A stretch of 64,000 nucleotides of DNA, from assembly GCA_030512295.1 (NCBI GenBank), contig JAULSR010000002.1, forward strand, positions 1,798,001 through 1,862,000. The letters are read 5' to 3'. Below are positions 46,101-58,510 of the stretch, in pieces. Positions within the stretch are counted from its first letter, which is position 1, and the number at the start of each line of letters is the position of its first letter. This DNA comes from Bombardia bombarda (Eukaryota; Ascomycota; Sordariomycetes; Sordariales; Lasiosphaeriaceae). Below the pieces are notes generated by a model. It was not told the DNA's origin, searched no databases, and saw nothing but the letters and a program-made list of their open reading frames with translations. The position numbers and the translations under genes were made by a program.

Positions 46101-48698
46101 CCTTCATAGGCACAGCGCGGACTGGCAAGTCTGGCAACAAACCCTAGTGGAATTTTACCACCGAACGGTTGGTCAATGTACCCGAGCCAGCAGATCTGTT
46201 ATTGGACGAGTCCCCCCCTCCCCTCAGAAATTTAAGGTGAAGAAAATAAACTCCACTAACAGCGGAAGGTGCGAAGCGATGTTTGAACGCTTGATCTGAT
46301 GAAAGAGAGTGATGCTAGACTTATTGCTCCATACGTGAGGGTGCCCTGCAAGTCACTCCGGCCGTGATGAGATGTGATTGATCACGCAATTATCCTGCTG
46401 CTAGCTGTCACATTTGTATTATCTCATTGGAAACGAATGAATGTGTTTAGCAGCTGAACTACAACAGCAGAAAATCGGGTATAAACATAGTTGGTGTCGT
46501 CAGGCTTAATTGTAGGAATGTTCATGCGTGGTGGCCATGGACTCCCGTATCACATGGCTACATGGGAAGGGCATTGTTAACCGAAGCCGCTCATACACCT
46601 AGAGCACCGGATTCCTGACTCAAACACATTGCTAATGGAATGGCGTTTGTATTTCTTGATGATAAATTCATGGATTCAGACGTGCTAGTTAGTATTTGGG
46701 GGGTGAGAATGTGGGGAGGAAGACTCTTGTGATAAGTGAAAGTGAACCCGGAGCCGATCGCTCGATGAACGACAGATGAGGCGACGGCATATCGTTGCCA
46801 ACCATGGAATTACTGTCCGTATGCTGATTAAGATTCGAACAGCAAACCCAATTCACTCCGCTCGGTTGAGAAAATAGCTCAAACGGATCACATTATAGTT
46901 AGCAAAGAGATATCGAGGAGATAACAAGGAAACATACTCAAGAGCCAGTTACTTGCTTCGCAACTGTCTTGTCTTGGTCAGTAAAGAGCCCTGTAGGAGC
47001 AGGTGAGGAGCACCACCCGTTTGTGACGGGAGCAGCATATCTAAAGAGAAACATGTGAGCATGTTAGCACACGCATTCAGAGACAAACATATGTATGTCC
47101 CCTCAGAGTCTCTCTGATTCGGTCGAACAGAGAAAACTTCCCGCACAGAAGTAACACGTAGCAAACATATGTATGTGTGCAGGTCGCGCAAACAGACCGC
47201 TGCAAGTCTGAGACAGGCACACGAACCCGTCCACAAATCGCAAGGCCAGTGAGTATGTGATGATAATTTTCTGATAGATGAGGCAGAGAAGTGGCTCTCA
47301 TATCTGGTCATGATCACATGCATAGAGCGAATGCGTCTTTGGTGGTCAGGTATCTTGTTGGGGTAAGTCAACGACACGTAATGTGACTCCAAATTCATGT
47401 CGATCTGTGGTTGCCAAGTTTCGGGCATGTCAGTCTTCTTCGTAAGTACCTTTGGATCAAAGATCTTTCGTCTATGACTGCGAAGACATAAATGGTGAAA
47501 TGGGTACGTAGGTAAGTAATTTGTCTTGTGGCATTCAGTAATTATAAAATATGGAGGTGAGTAATAAGTGGGTGAGTATTGAGTTGTAAGTGGCTCGTGA
47601 AAATATCTACTGGTGTAACGGTTTGCACAAAAGATCATTTCTGATCACACTAGGAAACTAAAACTACCGCCCCTCCCAATCGATGACGATACAATGATCG
47701 TCTCTCCCATTGCATTACATACATTAGTTTTTGCTTAGTTTCATGCAGCTTTCTATCTCCCTACCAGCTAGTAAGTATTTGCTTTACCCCCTAGACTAGT
47801 TGAAGCTTGCCCCAGTGTAGGTCACATGCATGTCTTGAAGATGACATGAGCCGCATCACGGTGCGGAGTATTTGAGTTGACTCAGCCCGCCTCGGCCGTG
47901 ACGTCTAGGTACCCGAGCAACAGTGACTGAGCAGTGGGCTTCGTCGTACATAGAGCTGGATGTGGTGGTACTGTATACTACCGTACCTGATGCATGATAC
48001 TCCTTCGGCCATATGAAGATCTAGTGAATAGCGAGCGGGCTGAGACAATGTTTCTGATCACCGAGACACAGTTGACACTGGAAGTACCAGAGTCCTGGGT
48101 GTGGTATATTCCGAATTTCCGAAGACGTTACGATCAGTGAGATACGACAGCTGTGATGGATTTACATCTCCAAATGCAGTTCAGCACGCAAGGTACTAGC
48201 CAAAGGGGAATATCATCCCTCTTGGACGCATTCATGGTACACAAGGGGCGTGATGGGATGTAGTAAGAAATATCCCCGTCCAAACAATTCATAACCCGTT
48301 GATGCCAGCCTCAAGGTCCTGCCTGCTTGCTCGCTAAAATAGTACGGAGAGAAAAAGAGGGGGAGGGGGTGCCGGCCCATGGAAGACGAATTGGTCGAGT
48401 GAAACAAAAGAAAAGACACCCAAATAATATGAGACCGGCGAATGAGTTTTTACCGACAAGGCCAGAGATGACCCTTTTTGTTATTTTTCTTTTCCTCTGA
48501 ATTTCTGACGAAACATATCGTAGCCCATTTCTCATTTCCATTCCCTTTCGTTAACCTCTGGTAAAATCCCGTCGTTGAGGTGCCTTTCCAATCTGAGCGG
48601 TACATATGGCCCATTTCCCATTCATGCAAATCATTGATTCTAAACTCTTGCCGATTCCGAAACAAACAAAAACCATGAAAAATCGCCTTTTCACATAA
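43144..48698. other. 5.5-kb region without a recognisable gene
   Basis: 5' flank of the EGF gene and 3' flank of RSR1. ORFs on both strands are mostly 60-130 codons and overlap each other. The longest (47638-46949, minus, 229 codons) has random-like composition and contains a repeated ACATATGTATGT motif (about 47088 and 47166). No tRNA or snRNA gene was recognised. It may hold long UTRs, noncoding transcripts or enhancer-like DNA. Confidence 0.5.
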
Positions 48699-49820
48699 TC
48701 ACAAAATGATACAGGTATGCTCTTTCTCCCTTTTCCTCCGCCTCTTCTTGGAGGAATCCCCACCTTTTTGATAGTATGCATCATTGCCGGCTATATCATC
48801 CCGCCGTATCATTTGCCGGCAAAGGTCGACAAAGACCTCATCGACATTCGCTGGAGGTAGAGTTTGCGTCAGCTAAGGGAGCAAGGGATGGATAGGGGGT
48901 ATTCGAATAGTAGGTCTCATGTCCACGTACTCCGCGTTCTGGCGCTGGCCTCATAATACGGCGCCTGCCACTCCTGTGAGACGTGATATGCCTTGGCACG
49001 ATCGACTTGCCGATGGTCTCCAAGGTCTGCCTTGTTCCCAACCACGACTATTGGGATATTCGGATCATCCTTGATGCGGATTATCTGCTCACGAAGAGTC
49101 GCGAGCTCCTCCAGTGAGCTTCGGGAAGCGATGCTGAAAACCAACAGGAAACCATGGCCCGTCTTCATGTACAGATCTTTCATGGCAACTGAAATTGGCA
49201 TCAGCGGTGGGGGGGCCTAGTATAAGAATTTCACCAAGCACATACCAAACTGTTCCGTACCGGCCGTGTCAAGGCTATAACAAAAGTTAGAATGCAAAAA
49301 GTAAAATACTCGTAATAAGGCCCCTTACATTTCCAACATGACCTGACGTCCCTACAGTGCGAAATACTATTAGTTATGATTTCTCGAAGAGGTTCGCGCC
49401 AAGTGCCAAATAGAAACGTACATCCACAGAAATCTGGGTCCGATAGGAGTCCTCAATAGTGGGATCATAGCTCTCAATCCACTCATTGTGGACGAATTGC
49501 GCTGTGAAAATGCAGATATCAGCATCATCAAAGGGTGGAAAAGGGGTAGTAGGAAGGTACGTACCAGTCAAGCAGCTCTTGCCGACGCCACCTTTAAAAC
49601 CATGTCAGCAGATCTGACATGTGATGCCAAGTTTCTTGGCAGGGCTGCGCAAATGAATTTTCGGGGGGAATAACGGAGGAGAAAACACACCTGCTCCTAG
49701 GACTACGACATGGAATTCCCGGCTGGAGAGTGGATTAGAATAGTGGACTGGCCAACGAGGCGTAGGGCGGGGAATTGGAGTGAGTGCTCACCAAGGCTGA
49801 TATCTGTATTTTGACAGCAT
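48699..49820 (-). CDS. RSR1: Rsr1/Bud1/Krev-1 Ras-family GTPase, eight exons
   Basis: Exons 49820-49792, 49722-49691, 49591-49565, 49501-49422, 49351-49329, 49274-49246, 49188-48931 and 48850-48699 sum to 630 nt (209 aa), all with GT..AG introns. Motifs: P-loop GAGGVGKS, effector loop YDPTIEDSY, DTAGTEQF with Thr in place of the usual Ras Gln region (a Rap/Rsr1 hallmark), AMKDLYMKTGHGF, NKAD and EASAR. A polybasic stretch (KKRRRKREKEH) and CaaX box CIIL end the protein. Rsr1 recruits the Cdc42 exchange factor to growth sites; Neurospora krev-1 is the filamentous homologue. The first exon (MLSKYRYQPC) is the least certain, because the start depends on the first intron. Confidence 0.92.
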
Positions 49821-52800
49821 TGTGGTGGTAGAGTTCCACACCAACAGTCCAGCGCCGATCACTGCCTAATTCGCTTCGGGCTTTTGGCCTTTGTCGTGGT
49901 ATATGGTATAGTGCTGAGGTAAGGTAAGAGGGTAAACAGCGAGATCAGATCTCCTTGTTCCTACCTCTCCTGATTCCGCTGTCAAACTCACTCGCGAGGC
50001 GCCGAATGGCGGGAGAAACGATGACAAGCACAAGGCCGCGGCATGCAGCAATTCGTAGGCAATGATGGAAATGCTTGGGGTGGAGAGGGAAGAGATGAGC
50101 AGTCCGCTTCCTCGGAGGTTTTTTTTTTTTTTTTCTGGGCAGAGTGGAAGTCTTGCGAGCGCAGGGAGGGTGCCCTTGGGACGTCGATAGGTTTGGGGGC
50201 TAAAGGGCGGGGGCGCAGACGGTTGAAGCGCAGCGTGGGAAGGGTTCGTTTTAGTGGATCGTAGAATTGAAGAATGGGGCCGCGGTGGCAGGCTCGCAGG
50301 TCACCGGTGACAGGTACCTGGTAGGCAGGTAAGGCGGGAGAGCGGGCAGGAGGCAGAAGGCAGGTGGCAGATGGCAGATGTGGGCGGCCGGCGGCTGCTG
50401 GACTGCAACAGGCCGTGCGTGCGAGCCTTGAGGGATCAGATAACCCGGAGCTGCCCTGAATTGAGAAGGATGGGAATCTGAGATCTCGACAGGCTCAGGA
50501 GGGTATAAAAGCGCGGGCTATGATATGTTTGCAGAAGGTTGGCGACTCCGGCGCGCTAGAAGAAGTTAGAATAGGGAAGTAGAGGTGAGGCGATCGTTGA
50601 TAGGTAGGTAGGCAGATGGGTACCTTACCAAGACTGGCTACCTTACCTCGTAGGTAGTGTAGTGGGCATGAGTCCCCGGCCGACGCGGGGGTCGCTGGGC
50701 TGGGCTGATACTTGATGGTCTGGGGATTGACGGAGTCGTCGGGATTTGGTACGAATAGTGCCTCCACAACAGGGAGGGACAAGGTCTTGGACTCTTGATC
50801 TGGAAACTTGGTAATAAGAAGAGAGGAGAACAACGACAGGTCGTCGGTGTCGTGTCCTTATTATCCTTCGGCAACACGTCCAGGACCAAGTCGGGCCTCA
50901 ATTCGACGGGGGAGCTGCTCCTGGCAGTGAGAGCAGGCATGGCAACGAGCTGTGGTGGTGGCGTCAAGGGAGAGGATGATGATCAATGAGGTGACGGGAT
51001 GGCTTGCACATGGACTCTGCATCAGCACAATCGCAACACAGCAGCACAGTAGACAGGCACAAGACAGGGTGGGTTGGCCTGTCAGTGCCTCAGAGGATTG
51101 GCACCTCCTCCGGCCGTCCATGGCTTGGTCCCTACCTATAAAAGGTCTAAGAAGCAAAGGCAAACTGGCAGACAGGCAGTTATTAATCGGCGGCCCACAA
51201 TTGGGGCTACCTGCGCCGTCCTGACTCCCTACATGCTTGCCTCAGGTACGGATACCAGTATCAAGCATCTTGCCTTGGTACAGTATCCGTAGTGGCCCGG
51301 GTTGTTTGAAAGGCAAGGTAGCCATGAGACCACAAACCCAGTATAGCTTGTATGGGATGGGATGGCGTAGATGGTTGGATAATATGTAGCAAAAAATGGA
51401 TGTAACCCGCTCAAAAAAACAAAAAAAAGTTGGGGCCACTGGCGGAAGCGGTAAGGGACGAGTCGACCTGCAGGCAAGCTGGAAAGCGCTAAGTTGCTTC
51501 CCCGGCCGGGGCCGCTACTAGAGGGGGCAGAGGGGCACGGCAGCTTCCAGGTTATGGGCTGTTAAGAGGGTCCAATCAGAGCGCAACACGGCCCCGGATG
51601 TAGGTACTGTATGTACATATCTCGCCTTCTTGCACGTACCGAGCCTACTTCCAGCTTCCATTGCTTTCCCGTCAATCACCAGCATATGCTACTTACTGGC
51701 TTACTTCGCCGTCCATCAACCATCCCCATCCCCATCCCCATCCCCCATCCCCCATCCCTCATCCCAGACGCCGTGACGCTGCAGACAATCACGCAGGGGC
51801 CCCCGATTGATCCAGTTAGCCAGCCAAACAAATAAGGAACAGGTCACGTCTGGTCTTTCTGACATCGGGAATTGGGCACTGAAATCGTCGAATCAGCATC
51901 CCCAATGGCTTGCGCCTATGCCAACACCAGCGCCAGCGCCAGCGCCAACGCCAATCCCCAATCCTCTCTCCCCAGTCCCCTATCCTCTCTCCCCAGTCCC
52001 CTTGCCTTCGAGTTGAGAAATCCCTTGTCTGCTACACCAAGGTATTCAAGTAGATGTATACACCAACCATTGTCTCAGACTGCAGGACCATCGCGTCCGA
52101 TTCTCATCAGAAACAGGGGCCGCCTCCGTCCCTGTAGTCAGGCAACTAACTCCACTGGGTTACCAAACCACAAGTCCAGCGCCAGGCAGGCATCCGGACC
52201 ACCTACCTTAGTTCGAAAAAATCTCTGGACCAGACCTCTAGACTAGAGTACCGAAGAAGGCCGTTGAATCCAGAAGATCGGGATGTTGGACATTGGCACC
52301 TCCCAGCAGCAACAGAGTCTGACGTTTCGTTGAGGCCCAGGTTGGCTACGACGTCGCCAGACAGGCGCCCCGTGGTTCTGCGGTCACGTCACTGCCATCT
52401 CATGCATGCAGCAAACAGCAGGGAAGAAGGGGGGAGCAGTGGAAAAAAAAAAGGAAACGTGCAAACAGAATGCCCATTACGTGTCAGAACACCGAATCTC
52501 TAACATGCCAGCCAGCCGCAGTGCATGGACTATTTCTATGCTTGATTCCGCGGGGCTTTGTACGACTTTGTACTTTTCTTCCGTCTCATCTCCCCCTTTT
52601 CTTTTTCACAAGATGCGCGGCGGTTGGGCATCACCGGCCGGCTCCTCGTCAGCAGCAGCAGCAGCAGCAGATGTCGATGACTGACTGCCAGTCCATGTCT
52701 TGCTTGGCCAGTGGTCCTGCCTTGCTGGCGAGGTTACCTCGCAGCTCGTATCTCACGCATTCCATTCCGTCTCGCACGTTCGCAACGCCCTCGGCCGAGG

Positions 52801-54197
52801 AAAAAGAAAAGTCAGGTCCTTCCGACTGGACGGCTTATTGTACGGCCCGCGTTACACACACCTATGTAGGCAGGAAGATACTGTATGTACGTCTTTCGTG
52901 ACAGGCGCATGGTTCAGGGGCTGGATCGCTTACCTACCTAGTTGGATACAGGACATACACAGTACAGTATCTGGCTACCTCAGGTTATGATTTGTGCCTT
53001 GCTTGTCCTGGGAGAGGCCCGCCGCCCCAAGCGAGCGCGAAATTAGCCGGGATACATACTGATAGTCAACGCCGCCAACCCCTATTTTTTTTTTTTTTGT
53101 TCTATACATATGTCTCCTTGCATACACCTTGGCACCCGTGTTCGGCCGGTTGTCTCTGTTTGCCCAGGGCTGATATTTTCCTCTTCTGCTTTTCTTTTTC
53201 TTGGACCGCAAGCGCGTTGCGCCACATCACACCGCCAGGATATCCCAGTTGGCCCCTGCCTATTACGTACTCTCTATCCTGAGGGGTTTGTCATCGGAGT
53301 TCATGACAATACTCGGGTATATATGTACACACACTTGGCCTGGGGCAGGTAGACAGGCCGCGGGGCAGGGAAGCTTGCCCCGGCCGATCTCTGAACTGCC
53401 GAACCAAGGACGGTGCCGAACCGCTCAAAATGCAACGTTTTACCCTCTTCACTTCAGATGAGGCTGTCAGGAGGGGAATATGCCTTGGGCTCAAAGTCTG
53501 GGGACGCTCTTTTGGTCTAGGCATGAAGGTAGTACTAGGATGCCTAAGTAGACACCATCGACTTCTGAAAAATGGCATCTACTGTCGTCCTTCTTGTGAG
53601 CGGGGTGGCTTAGAAGGATGGTACAAACGCCAGTATTAAATGATCCAAACGTCTAGTTGAGTAGCCTCGCTAGCATAACATGATCCAACCTGTCTTGTTT
53701 CATTTTCTGCACGTCGCCATATGTCTTGTCGTTCATCTACGTCGTCGAGTACATTAAGGCATAACCTGGTCGTCTGGTAGTGACATGAAGCTACCTGCTA
53801 AGGCTCGGGTGGGATATATCCGTCGTCCAAGTTGACACCATCTTGGTGCACTGGTCTGTCCATCTGGCTGTCGAACGCCTGTCTTTGCACAGCCATCTTA
53901 CTTGTTTACTTCGCCCCTTTGTCTACCGCTTCTAAGAAATTCAGCCTGGTATGACGGTGATGATCATGCTACTACTAGTGATCAAACTAAGAGTTGAACA
54001 TTTACAAGCTTGTCCAAGGCAGGTGTTTTTGTCCGTATATCCAATCCGTACAATAGCTCCCATATCCAAATAGACATTTCCATATTGAGTAAACTTTTAA
54101 CTTCTATTCAGGTGTCTAAAGATTTACCTCTACAGGCTCTGCATCTGAACAGTGCTACATCCTTATCGTTCCCTGAATTACGCCGATCACATACGAT
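49821..54197. other. 4.4-kb region without a recognisable gene
   Basis: 5' flank of RSR1 and 3' flank of the PQ-loop gene. Low-complexity tracts: poly-T at about 50118-50133, CCCCATC repeats at 51719-51760, GCCAGC and CTCTCCCCAGTCCC repeats at 51923-52005, (CAG)n at 52650-52670. GGTAGGTA/TACCTACC motifs recur (50605-50655, 52933). None of the ORFs looks like a real protein. A regulatory or noncoding role is possible but not shown. Confidence 0.5.
52650..52670. repeat. (CAG)n microsatellite
   Basis: About seven consecutive CAG/AGC units within non-genic DNA. Confidence 0.85.
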
Positions 54198-55844
54198 CTA
54201 TGCATCCGCCTGAACCCCGTTACCTGGCGTACCACTGGTGCCCGCAGACTTCTCGCTGTCCTCCCCCGTCTCCTCGGCACCTGACTTGCGGTCCGCGTGC
54301 GTCCGGCCTTTTCTCTCGGCAAACTTGAACGGAATGCCTTGCTCCTCATGTTCGGCTGCGATATCGTCAAAAATCTTGCCCTGGGCGACTCCTTCTTTGC
54401 GGATCGTGCGTGTGCGGATCCGCCAGATCACATGTGAGAGGAATATACCAATCTCGAGCAGGCAGCTAAGGATCTTTTGTCAGCTTGTGTTCAAATTCCG
54501 CGCTCTTAGAGTGAGTTGGGATTGGTTCAAACTCACCATATAATGTAAAGAACTCCTCCCAAAATATCAAAGGTATTCTGGACCACTGTGATAGGGGCGT
54601 TAGTTGATTTCCCTGTGACAAAGACGAGTTGGTGTGCCCCTTTTGTTGCTAAATACTTACCAAGTGCCAGAAGAGAGAAGAAGGCGCCGGACCAATCCAT
54701 GGCGAGGAAAACCTATTGATCCTATCAGCATGATCTCGTGGTGGTGGTATAAATGGCATCGCGAAGCGTAACATACCCAGTTTATCCCCACCACTCTACC
54801 CTTCCGCTTCCATATTTCTCTGTATGGCGGAAGCAGGCCGGCTGCGAGAAAAATGGCAGCAAAGATGCCAACCACCAAAATTGGAACTTCGTTGCCTGCA
54901 TCATAAAGGGGCTTTATGGTGCGTTAGCTCAAGACTCCCACGAGAGGCCGAAATTTGTGAGCGACTTACCCTGAGTGTGAGGATCAAAGCTGTCTCGGCA
55001 CCGGCGAAGATGAGAGCAGTTGCTAGTGCCAGAATGGAGGCCTTCCATGTGGGCCATTTACTGTGCGTTGATAAATTTATCAGCATTGTGAATGAATAAA
55101 GAGAGCAAGTTCGCAGTTTCATTATGGGTCAATCTCCATTCACTTACTTGTGATATATCAATGTCTGGGCCCAGCTGATGAGACACAGACACATGAACGC
55201 TTGAGGCTGGACCTGTAGGGGGATATTGAAGTTTTGGGCGATTGCGTATGTCCCGAACGGTACGCCGCCTGTTGGTGTAGAGGGCGCTGTCAGAGGCGAG
55301 GAACGATATCATAACTGAGTGTGGTGAGCAGATCACCCACAGAGAGCCCAGAGAAACATCATGATCCCAGGAAGACCATCGGTCTTTTTGCTTCGCCAAT
55401 TTGTCCATATTTGGGGGATGAGCTAAAATCACAGCGTCTGTTAGAGTCTATCCCCTCGGTCTATACCATGGAATGGAAGTGCCACCGTCCCGCAACACTC
55501 ACCTGAATGCACCAAAGCCTATGACGATATGTGTTAGCCTGATGTATCACAGCGTGAGTTTATAACGAGCCAGAAATTGATACTTACACTATTGAGGAGG
55601 GTCAGTATTGTTGATAAGTGAGTGTAAGGAAGGGGCAACTCTCACCTGTGCCAATTGTCTTTTCAGAGAGGTAGATCCGTCAGTTATTTTCATCAACCGA
55701 AGAGGTTCATATACTTACGCCCAGTACATTAGCAGCCTGTATGGGAAGATGACCCCACGGTTAGCATGATATTATTTCTATTAAAGATGGTGGCTGTTAA
55801 ACAGAGGCATCACGTACCACTGGAATATCACCCTGCGGCGCCAT
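54198..55844 (-). CDS. PQ-loop membrane protein assembled from 12 exons, including a 1-nt exon
   Basis: Exons: 55844-55818, 55736-55719, 55658-55646, 55588, 55518-55503, 55422-55341, 55268-55148, 55060-54970, 54911-54777, 54712-54661, 54585-54537, 54465-54198; total 873 nt, 290 aa, all introns GT..AG. The protein has about seven hydrophobic helices. The first PQ-loop is plain (TVLWCIQLIPQIW, then KKTDGLPGIMMF) and a second PQ-like segment is LLPPYREIWKRKG. A hydrophilic Glu/Lys/Gly tail follows. PQ-loop proteins are membrane transporters of the cystinosin/SWEET superfamily; the substrate here is unknown. The frame from ..NVLGTIGT into ..LWCIQ requires a single T at 55588 between two introns that each have a canonical donor, branch point and acceptor. 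Exons of 18, 13, 1 and 16 nt stand in a row. Confidence 0.85.
55588..55588 (-). other. predicted one-nucleotide exon (T)
   Basis: On the minus strand the sequence reads CTCAATAG-T-GTAAGT. The intron before it (55645-55589, 57 nt) has GTGAGA and branch TACTGAC 14 nt before the AG. The intron after it (55587-55519, 69 nt) has GTAAGT and branch GCTAACA. Omitting the T breaks the conserved PQ-loop frame; including it gives Thr-Val-Leu-Trp. Confidence 0.75.
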
Positions 55845-56958
55845 TCTGACGCTGGGCAGCTGATGTGAAGGAGCCTTGCTTTTTTCCAATTATCTTGGTG
55901 GCCGATTTGGACGTCTTTTTACCCGTTCAACGCGATGTAATCGGCCCTTTCGCAGAAGGGAACAAAGGGAAGTCGATTGGCTGGTTGTTGGTCTGTTATG
56001 ACTGGGGCCCGAGATGTGGAGAGTGTGGGGAGTGGAAAAATGAATGAGACGAAAGTGCAGTCTAAATGAGATAGACTACAAGATACATGAAAAGAAGAAG
56101 ACAAGTAAGGTGTTTTGAAGTATCTGCATGGAGGACAAGGCCTTTTATTGAAGATTTTGGTCAAGGTGCTGCTCAAGGGTCGATATCCACCTGCCCGCGA
56201 CTGATCGGGCAGTTCTGAATGCATCCCACGGAACCCGTTGAGATATGCGGGGGGAACAAGATCAAACCGTCACGTAATTGCCATCAAGATTGGCCATTCT
56301 GATATTGTCTGGTTGAACTATTCCTAATCGACGAAAGTAACGCCTCTAGCGGCCCACCAGTCAGAGATGATGCCCTTGCACGAAACCTGGTCTTCGAACC
56401 CAGTTTTCCAGTTTTCCGGCTCTGCATCTTGATGAACGCATCGTTGCCGGTGTGCTGGGTTCTTCTCCATGGACGGTATGGATGGAATTAATTACATAAT
56501 TGTTAGTTGGAAGACGCAACTTAACCGCTGGACTCGAACAATTCCATGCCTAGGCAGCTGCTGTGGATGGTTGCACGGTTGCACCTGCACCCGCATGCTG
56601 GACACTGCACCGCCTGCGGGTCAATTTCGGCCTCCCACCTAGCAGTCGCTTGTCAACTGGAGGGCGATTGGCCACTAAAAGTCCGGGGCACACTGTGCGA
56701 TAGCACAAGGTGTGGATAATTTCATGGCCAGTCCGGCCGCCAAAACTTTCCAAATACAGTGCGCATGTGTGGACCAATTCCTCCCGCACTGTTTTTTTTT
56801 CTCGATTTTTTCGGCCAACCGCACCACCACGACTCCCAGAACAGAAAGGAAGCTTAGCGTTTCCTATCTCATAATTCTTTCTGAAAGCCGTCACGCAGTC
56901 TCAAATATTAGCAGAATACAGCACACACATCATACCGAACAACATTATCCGGTGAAAA
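55845..56958. promoter_or_regulatory. divergent promoter region, PQ-loop gene and CMS1
   Basis: The two genes point away from each other across about 1.1 kb. No other coding gene is supported. CMS1 has a pyrimidine-rich stretch at about 56780-56810 in its probable 5' UTR. Confidence 0.5.
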
Positions 56959-57974
56959 ATGGCGACTCAGGGTGTTACCAGGAAACGGACGGCTCAGGAT
57001 GATGGCGGCTCGAAAAAGAAGCGATCCAAGAAGTTGCGGGAGGATGAGAGTGACCTCGACACGGAAAAGGGCTTGAACATGGCCTTTGCTCGCATGGATG
57101 GCCAGCTTCTGGCCGATCACATCGCCCAAAAAACGACTCGTTTTGCAACCGATTTGAGCTCGATCGAGCTGTCTGATCTCTACGTCTCAGGTAAGGAAAC
57201 CCCCAGACACCAGACCCCGTCGAGTTGGGCTGGGCTTTCTGCGGAAGGCACGACACTAACCGTCGGTGAAGCGAACTCGATCAAGGACACCACTTCCTGG
57301 GAGAAGGTGCGGTCGCTGGAGAATTTGCCAGAATTCTTAGAGTCCTTCTCCGAGGCTCCAGAGCAGCTGGACCAGTCTTCCAAAAAGCCTGGTTCACCCC
57401 ATACTATCATAGTAGCAGGAGCCGGCCTCCGTGCTGCTGATGTGGTCAGGTACGACCCCAAACCCCCCACTCATTGAGGTTGACCTTTATGAATTCGTGG
57501 GACTCCGCTCACCATGTTTTCTGTAGGGCCGTGAGGAAGTTCCAAAAGAAGGGAAGCTTGGTATCGAAGCTGGTAAGAAGTCACGACCCACCCTGAGCAT
57601 GGAAGTCAGGCTAACGCAGCTACCAGTTTGCGAAGCACTTCAAGCTCGAAGAGCAGGTCGCCTTCCTCAAGAAGAACCGCACCGGAATTGCGGTTGGTAC
57701 CCCACAGCGGTTGATCGATCTGATCGAAAATGGTATGGCACACAAATCCAATCGGCGGGGTTTCGGGCTCACTTTGCTAACTGTCATTCAAGGCGCGTTA
57801 TCACTCGAAAGTCTGAAGAGGGTTGTGATTGATGCATCACACATTGACCAGAAGAAGCGAGGCATCGTGGACATGCGGGAAACGATGTTGCCTCTTGTAA
57901 ACATGCTCTCCAGAAAGGAGTTGAAGGAGAAGTTTACGGACCCGGAGCAGCCTGTTGATTTGATATTCTACTAA
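56959..57974 (+). CDS. CMS1: Cms1-like small-subunit biogenesis protein
   Basis: Exons 56959-57449, 57527-57572, 57627-57732 and 57793-57974 join to 825 nt (274 aa). The N-terminus carries a basic nuclear signal (KKKRSKKLR). The core resembles a degenerate DEAD-box fold: TIIVAGAGLRAADVVR in the place of motif Ia, VGTPQRLIDLI for the TPGRL motif, and RVVIDASHID where motif II would be. A DEAD sequence and a Walker A are absent. This layout and the C-terminal ..PVDLIFY match the Cms1 family, which is associated with the U3-containing 90S pre-ribosome and lacks expected helicase activity. A few diverged residues aside, the gene looks intact. Confidence 0.9.
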
Positions 57975-58510
57975 GCACGCCCCCTAACAAGCGAGGTACG
58001 CCTCATTACTGGCATCGGAGGCAACTTCACTCTTGTGCTGTCCCGGGGCGATGGGAAACTGGTGGATCCAAACAATGGTCCCCGTATGGTGATGCTTGCC
58101 TGTTCTTCCCTAATATACCAAGGTACATATGGTAACATTTGTTCGGGAGGAAGGTTCGACTCCCATTCTGGGTACAATCCGTCTCATCAAGATGCCCACT
58201 GGCACCTGCCGTTACCCTGCTCTCTGTTTCTTCCGCCTCTGGCTCCTGCCGTGGCTGTTTTTCTCTTCCCGCTGCTGGATCATGTCATGAGTTTTCTCGT
58301 CAAACATCCTCTCTCTCCCTCTTCTACAATAAACAGCCATCAATCATCAACCATCTCTGCTTTTTTGGACGTCCCTCTTTTTCTTTCTCTTTTTTTTTTT
58401 TGGATTAGGTGCCCAAATTCTTTTCGAGTCAATCGTTTGACACTCTTTTTTGGAGATCATATCTTTCCTTGCAGCTCTCTGGACGGCCTCTGGGGCTCTC
58501 GGTCTTCGTC
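57975..58510. promoter_or_regulatory. 3' end of CMS1 and promoter/5' UTR of the CFEM gene
   Basis: About 540 bp with no gene. A pyrimidine-rich stretch with a T run (58383-58402) lies upstream of the CFEM start, as is common before fungal start sites. Confidence 0.5.

Noticed and set aside
46949..47638. 229-codon minus ORF
   Set aside because: Random-like composition, no domain, no splice-linked neighbours; not supported as a gene, though not excluded.
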